The position numbers were made by a program, and so were the translations under genes. Under the pieces are notes generated by a model, which was given only the letters and a program-made list of their open reading frames with translations, ran no database searches and was not told the DNA's origin. A stretch of DNA of 64,000 bases from Melitaea cinxia. Taxonomy: Eukaryota > Arthropoda > Insecta > Lepidoptera > Nymphalidae. This document shows, piece after piece, positions 10,586-22,500 of the stretch. The DNA lies in the NCBI RefSeq assembly GCF_905220565.1, contig NC_059401.1, forward strand, positions 7,713,001 to 7,777,000, in the 5' to 3' direction. Position 1 is the first letter of the stretch. Every line of letters starts with the position of its first letter.

Positions 10586-13500
10586 CTCGGGCCGGTCATG
10601 ATCCAGGCGTCGTACGTCTGGTCCGGGAAGCCACCGTTCTCGATGAGACCATCACCATCCCTGTCCCAAGCCACGGCGCGACGTAACAACGCGACGCACT
10701 GCGGGTACATATCCGCCAGGTAGCGACGAGCGTCCCACACTGCCACTGAGTCCCGATGACAGGGCGCCTCGGAGGCAGAGTCTCGCTTCGAGGGCGGGTC
10801 CGATCGGTACAGCAGCTCTAAGATCCCGGCCACGCCCCGTGTAGGTGAAGTGGGGGGTGTAGGCGGGGGCTCGTATGGAGGGGGCAAAGCCGGTTCGCCC
10901 TCTTGCGTACAGCGCGCGTATAGATCCTCATTACTGTCGCGCACGTCATCGATGAAGGCCAACGAGAGACAGCGCTCGTTGCCGAAGGGCGCGCTATGAG
11001 CCCGCAGCAAGCGGTGGTCGCGCATCACTTGCAGGATGAACTTGAGGTTAAGGTCGCGCCACTCGGACACGTCGTGCACGTTGTACGCGTTAATCTGAGT
11101 GAACGGCACGCACTCTGTAACGCGAGAGCGATTTTTACTTGACACTTTTTTATTAAGTCCCTTTTTAGTCCCGGAGTGGACTTACTGCGATTTGGCTATT
11201 TAGGCGTTCAAGCCAACATTATACTTTTTGATATTGTTGAAATATTATAGATATAGTTTTATTAATACACCATAAAATAGATATTATTTTTTTTATTTTA
11301 TTTTAACACCTTTATCATCGTATTTTAAAACTAAGATGTCACATAATTATACTCGTTAGATTCTAACGAGAGCTAACGATTGTAACTTGAACGAACGCCG
11401 TAGCTACTCCCGAGTCCAAAGTTATCGATCGCGATCATATCGAGCCAGCCTATAACATCTCCCTACTAGGCATAGGCCTCTTTCTCCATTTTAGAGAGGG
11501 ATTGGAGCTTAATTCACCAAGTTTCTCCACAGTGGGTTGGCTGACAACTAAATGTAAATCTCGATTCGCATCAAATTACCTTGAAATTACAGCGCTTTAC
11601 CTTTTACCGCGCGCCATGTGTCATATCTTTACTTAAGGTAATACATTTTGTTTTTTTAGCTATCCAGCGGTGTAGCTGAACTTTGAATGAAGATAATAAA
11701 TATGTAGCTGCAACACTAAATCGTATCCACCGATTTTGTTATCATTAGTTTTTTTTAATGCCTCCATATGAAAGCAATTTCAAAGACATATTCACGTCAA
11801 AATGTTCATAGTGACCGTGAAAATTTAAAAAGATTATTGCTTATGCATACACATGTTGCTAAGATTACTTAAAAGGAATACGTAAAAAAAAAATCCAATT
11901 GAATAAAAAAGGTTACAATATTCCCTCTCCCTTTTCACCTCTAAGCAGTCTAATTTTATTGAGTTGTTTAGCACTAGTACTAACCGGGATCTCCCAGGTC
12001 GTGCGGAATGGAATCCTTGATTTTGAATTTGCAAGTTTTCCCGTTATACAAAGTTTGCCTTACTTTCGTCGTTTCCGTCGTTATTGAGTCACGGAACATG
12101 TACTGTAGGACTACCTACAAGACAAAAATGTAACATTTCTTCTTATTTAAGCTTTTTTTATATAACCAATCTATATTCATATACAATCGCTTACTTGTAA
12201 ATTAGGCCATAGTTGTGCGAGTGCAAAAGATGCATAAAAATGAACATCATAGGAATTGTACATTCTGTATTCGTGGCCTTCTAAGTACCCGAACACACCA
12301 AATTCATGCCTGAAAATTACTAACACAAATTAAGAAAAAATATCCACAAATCTAACACTTAAAAATGTTATTTTGAATATGTAACAAAAGGTCACCTCAC
12401 CGAGGATCATTCTCGTGATACTCGTCGGGGACGTCAAACCATATAGTTCCACCATCAGCAATGAAGTAAAGCTCATTCATTAAGGCACTTTTTAACCAAT
12501 CTGGAATATAGCTGAAACGAAAGAGTTTCTATATTTTTATCTAATATTAAAATAATGCGACACATAATTACGGTAATAATTTAAACATTTTATAAATTAC
12601 CTATTATTTAATATAGGGTCTTGCCACTCTGCAAGTTGTTTTTCCCAGTTTTTATAATTTCTAAGCGCGTATGCAGCAATGCCCGCACCAGCAATACCAT
12701 CACTACCGAAATACTTTGTATAATATCTGAAAAAAGAAAAAAAGACAACATATAGACAACCTAAGAGAGTTCTTTTTTCAATTAATGTAAGGTAAAAATA
12801 TACCTTTTATGTATTTTAGAGTCTTGTCTGTATTTAATGACAGGCATATCCCAAACAAGGCAAAACTCGGTTAAACCGTGCGCTCCTGCGTCTAAAGATA
12901 TTGTGCTTGACAATCCTATGGAGTCATCTGTAAATAAATGTTGTAAAAAATTTGGTGTAATGCTCTTTAATTCAATATTTCGTTTAGTTTCCTGGTAATT
13001 AATAAAAAAAAAAAAAAAAAAAATATGTAATTAGCGTGTTAGGAATTACTTTTTAACTTTTTAACCGACTTCAAAAAAGGAGGAGGTTCTCAATTCGGCT
13101 GAATTTTTTTATGAATATTAGCTTAGAACTTTTTACTGAGTCCGATTTCGATCATTTTTTTTTTTAATCGAAGGGTGGTGCTTATCTTGTGGTCCATTTG
13201 AATTTGATTACCAGCACTACCAGAGAACTACTTTTTGAGTAATTTTGATAACGCGTATTTACTTGACTATTTTTTCGTCTACCTACGTTGCAGCACTTGT
13301 CGATGTAATTGAAGTCAGTAATTTTTCGTTTGCAAGCAAACACAATTAATTATTTTAGTGTTAATGTTTCTGTCATTTACTGACATACTCTGATTTCTAA
13401 TTTTATTTTAAATTTAGCATTTATATGTTGGATATAAGCCCAACTACAACTATGTGACTTACTTTTGTACACCTTTTTTGTCTTTTCTTTACCATCCTTT

Positions 13501-16500
13501 TTAGCCTTGTTCGGCGGAGCCGTTGTCTGACTTGGATCAGGTTGTAACTTTCCGTGTTTCTTGATACATTCCCATACGTAACCACACGTTTTTGAAGAGT
13601 TCCATAAACAGTAACCTTCGTGTATTGTTTCGTTTTCCTCCTTCTTTTTAGCTATTGTAAAAGTGCAAGGCTGATCAACTATAATCTGTTCCAATGTTAC
13701 GCCGCATGTGTGTTCTTCTGAATATCTCTCCAGTTCCAGTTTACCTAAAAATATATGAATGTTCTATTTGTTGATTGTCTTTATACGCAATTTATTATCG
13801 CCAAGTGTCTTAGGTAGTATCATATTTTTAATATCAACTCTGAAATGCTATCTTTTGGAATTTATGCAAAACCATCTGTACACAGAACCCTCAATAAAGT
13901 ATTGTCAAATAAATATTAAGATGCATAAAAAAGATTTTCGAAACTTTATTTGACGGATCAATAATGTAACGTTTGTGGCAGTAATTCTTAGAAAAGAATT
14001 AAAATAATTTAGAGATGTAATTTCTGATTCGTAAGATTAGATTTTGTGTTACCCACAGATTAGGAAATTCTAAACAATTTTTTAATATCATCTCCTGTCT
14101 AAGAATTCATTGTAATGTGAAAGTTTGAATAGTTACGAGTGCTGTCAGGACTCACTATAGACGGCGCCACGGTCGCTTAGACCGAATATAAAAATCATCA
14201 TATAAAAAATTTCGATCTAGCGAGTGCATCGTTCCATAGCTTAATTGGCTAAAGCACCGCCACGGTAAGTCGGAAATGCAGGTTCGATCCCCGCTGGAAC
14301 GGTCGATTTTTGATATGATATTAAAAAAATGTAATTTCTGATTTCTGATCTAACATAAAATAAATTCAAATAAGATAAGAGCTGCAGCTCGGACAGCCTC
14401 CATAGTGTTTTCATATAATTGCTATATTACTAGATTATAACTGGTGTGATATAGAGTGTAGCTGTCAGCCAACCAGGTAATTATAAAACAGATACAGGAT
14501 CAAATCTTCTATAGTTACTAATTTCGATAAAAAATAATCAATAATCACATCCTTATCAATAATCCCAACTGAAATACCAAACCTCTGCAACATTATACAA
14601 AGTCTTAATCGATCGATAAAATATGATTAGTACATTACATAGTTTCACAATTGTTAATTTGTTATCGTACCTTACATTGAAAAAAATTCAATGCCACAGT
14701 AAATAACTTAATTAAAATTTTAACACGTGCCTACTGCCAATTAGATATTTTTGGTTTTCATGGAATTGCTCAAAATTAGTGTGGGTATGCGAAGGTTTAC
14801 GTCACTCGATAATTCTGAAAAAGCTTATTGTACACTCATTTGATGATGTGCCAATTACGCAAATGTACTTTTTGGTACATTTATCTGTATAAAATATATT
14901 TAAAAAAGAATTGAATGAGACATCTGTTTACAACATTTATATCCAAACAGAATGAATGTTATGAGTCCAAGTCACGTTTGTAAATTCACTAGTTTAGACT
15001 TGAGAGATAGATAAGTCTTAACACAATTTATTTATTTATTTACTTATTCTTTATTGGACACCTAAATATAAAGATATACAGAATTACATAGTACTATATG
15101 GGGATCGTCTACGATGCATTTCATTCAAGTTAGGTATATTTACTGTATAAAATTGTCAATGCAGTAATGGTGTAACGTTCAAACAGATTTGCTTTTACTT
15201 ATAATTTTGTAAAAACGATCATTCCATATTCCCACTTCGAAGTAGAGTCATCGTTTTTTGGGATAAAATTGTTAGAATTCAAATATCAATAGTTAGTTTT
15301 AAATAGTTTCGGTTTTTTTTGCGATCTTCTGTCTGTCGCAAACGTAATTACAGTACAAATAGAAAATTTATGTAAAAAGACGATCAAATGGAGGCGCTAA
15401 AAGAGCGATTTCTTCCAACCAATGATGTAATTAAACGTGAATGGATGATCGAATTCGGAATACAAAAAGAACAAAAAAATAAAGTTATCTAAATACCGTA
15501 AGAATTAACGACGCTCTTCATCAAGCTCGAGGATGTTGAGCTAAGTACCCATTATTGTCTAGCTCACGAAAGACCATCCTCAATTTTTGAAGTAAGACTT
15601 ATCTTTACACACGCTTGACTTGGGGAGTAAGCTGGTGAATGCGTGACGAGAGCGTTGCAAATAGTGTAATCGGGCGAGGCGAACGGAGCAAAAGAGAGAG
15701 GTTCGAGAACACATTTTCTTTCCCCCTTTCTCTCATAGCCAGTTACGGTTTCGTGTATCTAAGCCATAGTACAGCCATATCGCTAGAGAAGTTTTACTTC
15801 AGTCGTGTGGTCTAAAGCACACTCGTTTTTTTTTTGGGTACCGTGTAATGCGCCATCTTTGGCCGCTTTTTGCACATAATCGGCCATAACTTCGAAATAA
15901 TGTGAGACAAGGACTAATTTTTTAGATAAGCAAACCAAGTGCAACCTTATCTCTTAGTTTTAAGCTCGAACACAGCAAATTTTATAATTTTTCATGGCCA
16001 AAACAGAATTTTTATAGGTGACCAAAATTACCTCTACATTCTGCCAACATTAGCCACTGCTTATAACTCTTGAACTATCGCCTCTACAGTCGCATAATTA
16101 AGAACTATAATAGGAAACTGGCCAAAGATGACGGTTAACAGACATTAATCACAAAAAGTTACGAATTTACCTGTACAGCGCACTGGCCAATGTTACCCAA
16201 TAATTTTTTCTGATTTTCATACAAATAATTTTTAGATTTAGGGTTGTCAAAATAAATTGACTTAGGTTAGGTACGTATGACCAAAATTTAAATCAAATAG
16301 GTGCCCTTTGACAGAAAAAAAAATGTTTTATATCAATCAACTTTAATTATCTTAGTTTCAACAACTTTATATAGCACTTACGATTATTACAATTTTAGAA
16401 TGAAATATGACTCTCTCAGCTGTTAAGAGGTCTTCTTCAAGCACAGTAACACCACAACGTCATTTAAATCTTTGTCACAGTTTGTTACAGAATACACATA

Positions 16501-19500
16501 TTTAATTCTGTCGTGAGTAGCGGCCTACGAATTGCAACTTTTATCTTAATTCAAGAGAAAAATTTTTAAATATCGCTATGGCGTTAGTGTGCTTGTGGAA
16601 ATCCTCTTAATAACAATATTATATAGATTATCTAATTAGATTCAATAAATAACAGTCTCTAAAGAGGTAACGAGAAACTTAATAATATCACCTTTTTTAA
16701 TAACTAATCAAGCTTCTTGCTTTTCATGGCTTCAAGACCATGGGCCAAATTAAAATATTACTAGTTGTCAGACTTTATCAGTAAACGTGTAACATGTAAC
16801 AGTGTTCAATATTGTATTCATAGGTAATAGGTACCTAATTTTTTGGTATAGTAAATTTAAAAAATATTAGGAACTTAGGTATCTAAGCAATGTAAAAAAC
16901 GGCAGTTAGGTACTTTAACATTAGTCTCATAACACACGTTATTACGTTAATTAACACAAGTATTCAACTAAAAGTAAATAACGTCTTCCTCAGACATCAA
17001 AATATATTCTTCAGGACTTTCGTTAATTTGTAACATTTCAATGATTTTAACGATAGAATCTTCAGGTACGGTAATATCCCGATCTTGACGTTTTGGTTTT
17101 ATAAATTTTATGTGACCCTTTCTTCTGACACATTTGTAGAATATTATAGTAAAAGTTTTTGTGTCAAAATCAATATTTTCTATTATTCCTACGTAATATT
17201 TCCATATGTGTGACATATAGTATCTAACCAATACTTTATCTCCAATATCAAACTGTTCCTTTATGTTTAAATTTTTATAACTTCCATTAAAATATTTTCT
17301 TCTTTCATCGTTTTCAATTATCTGTAACCTTTCTTCTCTCTTAGTAGTCTTATTTTGTATTTCAGTCTTTTGTTTATCCATGTCATCCTGTAAAATATTT
17401 TCTTTAGTTTTTATCTTCTGTTTTTCATCGTCTGCGATTTTCTTTAACCCTCTCTCTTTATCAGTCTTCTTTTTTACTTTTCTATCTCTTGTATCCCCAT
17501 AACACTGTAATTCTTTTTTTCCATGTTCATTCGTTATAATATTAAATTCTTTCTTTTTGATTTTGGTCTCTTTCTGTAACTGCGTAACTTCTTCGTCGAT
17601 CTTAGGCAACTCTTTTTTTTCATCATTAATCACTTTTTGCAGTTCTATCTCATCCATGTATTCAGAAAAGGTATTAGCGAGAGAGTAATTACATTCTATT
17701 TGTAATTCTTTTTCAACTTCATAAGGGTCGTTACCGTACTGTGCATATTTATGTCCACTATTCTTCGAAATGTCTTCAATTTTAAAATCTGCGTCTTTCG
17801 AAAAATCAGGTGATTTTGGTGTGTCTGATTCAAAGTTAGTAATATCACTGAGGACGTCAATAATATCGGAATCACTGTGTGTACTGATCAAGTCTTCTTC
17901 GGTAGTAGTAGAGCTATTTAGAAACTTTTTAAATCTTTTAGCAGGTTTGATATTTTCCTTTCTAATGGGTTTTTTCAATAGGCGTTTAGGCTTTTTATTT
18001 GTAGTGATGGATATGAGAGGCTCTCTGCTATTTTGAGAAAATTCTGAAATGTTCATATAGTCCTCGTTGTCGTCACTACTTAATGAGCCATGAACGTTAA
18101 TATTAACATCAATGTGATTTAAAGTTTTTGCCTCATCAACATTAAAAGTTTCAGCGGCAGTTTTTTTTAACGGAAAATTTGTGGTGCTTTTTGAATTACA
18201 TACATTCGAAAAAATGTCGAAATTTTTATCAATTTCGTTTAAAATTATAGGTTTGTTTTTAGAAATTAATGCAGTGTTTTTTTTTGAAAGGTTAATATCA
18301 GACAGAACGACCACCTTCTTTGGCCTGTCTTGATCTCTGTTCGCAATCACTGATAACTCAGCTTCATGAACAACGTCAGTATTTTCTGTTATTTCCATAA
18401 GACCTGTTTTCTCATTTAAAATATATTCTTTCTCATAATTGACATTTTCGTTGAAATTATCGAACTGGTCACGTGTGTCACGTTTTTGTTTTGTTACTCT
18501 CGTTTTATTGTTGGAAGGTTTGACACGATCTCGCACACTAGATTTCGAAGGATGGAGGCCATTTGAATTAGGAGCCTGCATAAAATCACTGACTGTAACT
18601 GATTTCCCTGGTTCTGTTATAATTTTTTTGTTTCTTCTTATATTCATTGGATTTGGCTGTCTGATCCGTTTCAGATACTCAAGTAATGCGTTATCGATGC
18701 CACACGATGACAGATCTTCTTGATACTCTGGTAAACGTTTTAGTACTTCCCTTGGGTTGAATGGGCAGATCCCAGTAGCCTTAAATCCGCTTTTGATATT
18801 TTTATATTGATTTAACTGGATTTTTTCGACTAGAGATTTTAATAATTTTGGAAAATGGTTTTTATTTAAACTATTTTGGTTAGGGTTTTCCATTTTGTAC
18901 TGAAGTAATATTGATCGCCACATCTTTTTAAGTGGTGCAAAAAAAGCTACATCGAGAGGTTGAGTTATGTGTGTGGAGTTCGATGGAATAAAAACAAATT
19001 GTATGTTGTGACGCTCGCACAATTCGATGACACTCACATTTAAATGGCTTGATAAATTGTCACATACTATGACTTTTTTACCAGGTGAAGAGGTTGCCCA
19101 ATTCAAAACAATTGTTTTGAAGTAATCTTCAAACACAGTGGAGTCAAACCAGCCAGATCTAGTGCGGTTGAACCTTGTATCGCGAGGTCCACCCTGTACC
19201 CACTCAGAATATAAATTCTCTGCCTTGTACACGACATAAATAGGTAGGGACACTCCGTCTGCTGTTACAGAGAACATTAATGAGATCGCTCCTTTTGTAG
19301 AATTGAGAACTCTTTCAGGATATTTAACTCCTCTTCTGAATAAACACTTTGAAGATCCTGGATCATCTGTTAAATTTGTTTCGTCAAAATTAAGTATATT
19401 TGACGGAGGGACATCTTGTAAAGTCTGCTCTAAATTTCGGAAATATTCCATAAAATCTTCAAGACCTTTCTCAGCCCTGTGTTTTTTTATATTCTGGGTA

Positions 19501-22500
19501 CTGCGAACAGTCAACTCGGAAGAATGTCGCGACAAAAAATTATCAAGCCATGCTTTTCCAGGAGGCTTACCGTTAAAAGTTTCCTCTCGGCCATTTTTTT
19601 TCAGGTAATCGAATACCACGAGGCGAAGATCTAATTTTGTAAGAGGACAACCGAATTCTCCAGCAGCAATCAAAACTTTTATGACTTTAGCTTCTTCGTT
19701 GGCAGAAAGTCGCGTAGGACATCCGACAGACTTTGCATGACAGTTATTAACTTTATTAATAATCGTTTGTTTCGGAATTGCAAACTGTCGCTCCGCTTCT
19801 CTAGCAGACAACTGTTTTTTCTTGACTAGGTCGATAGCTAATTCAAGCATTTCAGTTGAATAATTCTTGTATTGCCGAGCGCCAAGACGCCTCCGACTTT
19901 TTCTTACTTTTTTTCTTGATTTCGATTTAGGTGTATTCATTCTGTAATAATATAATATAATCAAATTTCAAAGTGGACTGGCGACGTAGAAGTATTGAAT
20001 CGATTTTAAGGACGAATACAGATATACATATGTAAGTGCCAACACACTTGCCACGCCTTGTAAAGGGTTATGTCTAAGTATTTGCTTCATGACTGTTAAA
20101 TAAGTATCTATTTACAGATTTTTTTTTAATATTTAATTTTATTAAATAACTACGTTTTACGTGCAAGAATTTGAAAAATCAGGTCAGTAGTTACAGAGAT
20201 TATCCCACCATACAAACAAAAAACACTTTTTACACAATTGTAGCTTGATGTTTTTAACAAATAATTATTTTATATTATAAATAATCATCAATAACAAACA
20301 AAAAATGATGAAATAACCTAATTGATTATTTCATCAGCCTATCTCAGTCCACTGCTGGACATAGGCCTCCACAAGTCCACACCAAAAACGGAGTGAACTC
20401 ATGTGTTTTGCCCATAGTCACCACGCTGGGCAGGCAGGTTGGTGACCGCAGGGCTGGCTTTGTAGCACCGAAGACGCTGCTGCCCGCCTTCGGCCTGTGT
20501 ATTTCAGAGCAAGCAGTTGGATGGTTATCCCGCCATCGGTCGGCTTTTTAAGTTCCAAGATGGTAGTGGAACTGTGTTATCCCTTAGTCGCCTCTTACGA
20601 CACACACGGGAAAAGAGGGGGTGGCTATATTCTTTATTGCCATAACCATACAGCTGATAATTGATTATTTCCAGATTTCTAATTGCATAATAATTACTAT
20701 TTATATCTAAATTATTTTTCGTTAAAAAAAGGTGGCCGGGAATGACATAAGCTCTGAACTGGTGGGGAGGGGGACTCTAGAAGATAGCAACGGATAAATT
20801 TGACGTAAAGAATAATATACCTATAAACGTTTTAGTAGACAGCCCTAACACATGTTTGTAGGTGGCCAATGTTGACATCTTGTGTTCACAGCAAGTGATT
20901 GTAACATTGGCCGCTTGAATTTCTCAGTTCAAATGACTCGATATGATTTGAAATGAGCACCAAATTATTACCTTGAATTCATACAAAAACATATAAAAAA
21001 ACTCCTCACCTGTACAGTTTTTGACGCTTGCTAGAACCAGAATACTCGACGAACAATTTGGTACCACGCGAATAGATAATACTTTGATGGCTGTTGACAG
21101 CTAACTGAATAAAGCTAGGAGGGGAAATTTCAATCAATATTGCTAGAAATATATTCTTTTTTCCCTAATAGATTAAAAAATGTTGCTATCTCAGATAATT
21201 TTGTTGCTACAATTATTTTTGCTTAATTTTGGTAACTGGCCAATGTTAGGCTTGAAATACAATGTTGGCGGATTATACTGTACCCAACATCATCTAAATT
21301 TATTTGCTGAAGTAGGACACAGCAGAATACATCCTGCTGAAAATCCAAAGCTGCCCGTCTAGAGGAACAATCAATATTACAGACGATATAGTGTGGTGTT
21401 CATGTGGTGGGTAAAGTGGCCAAAGCTACTGAACATGGTCGGACGTAGAGTCGCCAACGTGCTTGTGATGTTTCTGGTATTGCAGACTACGGTAACCATT
21501 TAAATTAATAAAGCTTCTTATATAAACAAAATGTAACGAGAGTCAAGGTTGTGAAAATGACGAATAATTATGCATAAACAAAAACAAAAATCCTGATTTC
21601 ACATTTTCAGTAGCACGGAAGCCCCGTATTGTTTATACTGTAGTCGTGTCCCTTTGTCCCTACTTTCATACGATATGGGAGAGACTCATATTCATATCAA
21701 AACGCACAATCAATTGTTAAAGCATTGCCAAGTTTTAAATCGTTAGCAATTAGAGCTGCTAAAATAACTTGCGATGCAGTTCAGCCCTGCACAAGGTTTT
21801 GATGTCCAAGCTTCTTAGTAGAACAAAAATCACAATTTACAAAACCATTATTCGTCCAATCCCGATGTACGGTTGTGAGGCTTGGACACTTACGCTCAGA
21901 GAGGAGAATAGGCATCTGTGTCTAAGGCAAACATTATTGGAGCTACCAAATCCCATCGGTTGCGTTGGCTCGGACATTTCAAAGTTAAGAGAGCGTATCT
22001 GGATCGACCAAATGGACGTAGACCGGTGGGTCGCCTCAGATACCGCTGGAGGGACGTGGTTGAAGCAGAATTGGGTGAGATCCAAGCTAATAATTGGCGG
22101 GAAATCGCGCGAGATCATGGAAGGAGATCAGGAGAAATCTTGTTTCGGAGGCCAAGGCCCACTTTGGGCCACTGAGCCAGATTAGTCTTAGTCGTAGTTG
22201 TAGTCGTAGTCGTAATAGTAGTAGTAAAAAAAGAGAAGCAAAAAAAAAAAAGATAAATATTACAATCAAGCGTTACAATTTATTTTTATTTTATTTTTTT
22301 AGTTATACACAAAAATAAGGCAAAATGTTGTTCTGATTCAATTCATTGCCGAAAATATGTATAATCGATACTACACTAAGAATTTAAGACCGAGTTGATC
22401 GTTGATTGATTGATCGAGTTAATCTGACGATCTAAATGTACAAAATATTTTTTTTTTTGTAAGTATTCTATTTCACTGGCAAACACACAATGGTAAACAT

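Larger units (their letters stand above)
15854..21428 (-). mobile_element. Putative pogo-type DNA transposon (boundaries inferred)
   Basis: The transposase ORF (19940-16968) is flanked by non-coding arms of about 1.1 and 1.5 kb. Each arm contains motifs of the type ACTGGCCAATGTTA: 16182, inverted about 16046, 20862, inverted 20902, 21235. The outermost, CATCTTTGGCCGCT at 15854 and AGTGGCCAAAGCTA at 21415, are inverted relative to each other and may mark the termini. A TA duplication is not clear. A SINE 1 copy (20333-20658) sits in one arm. The whole lies in GBA2 intron 5. Confidence 0.5.

Noticed and set aside
11834..12087. ORFs on both strands near GBA2 exon 11
   Set aside because: Off-frame; the real exon (11985-12102) reads IPHDLGDP in another frame with matching splice phases.
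13389..13472. Extension of GBA2 exon 6 by 28 codons
   Set aside because: In phase and possible, but low-complexity, AT-rich and outside the conserved family alignment; the shorter exon is preferred but not proved.
14231..14301. Possible tRNA gene (anticodon GGU by position)
   Set aside because: Anticodon loop lacks U33, stems have mismatches, and the unit sits in a retroposed element with target duplications; read as a SINE module.
17770..19608. Three plus-strand ORFs of 88-101 codons
   Set aside because: Complement of the pogo transposase ORF.
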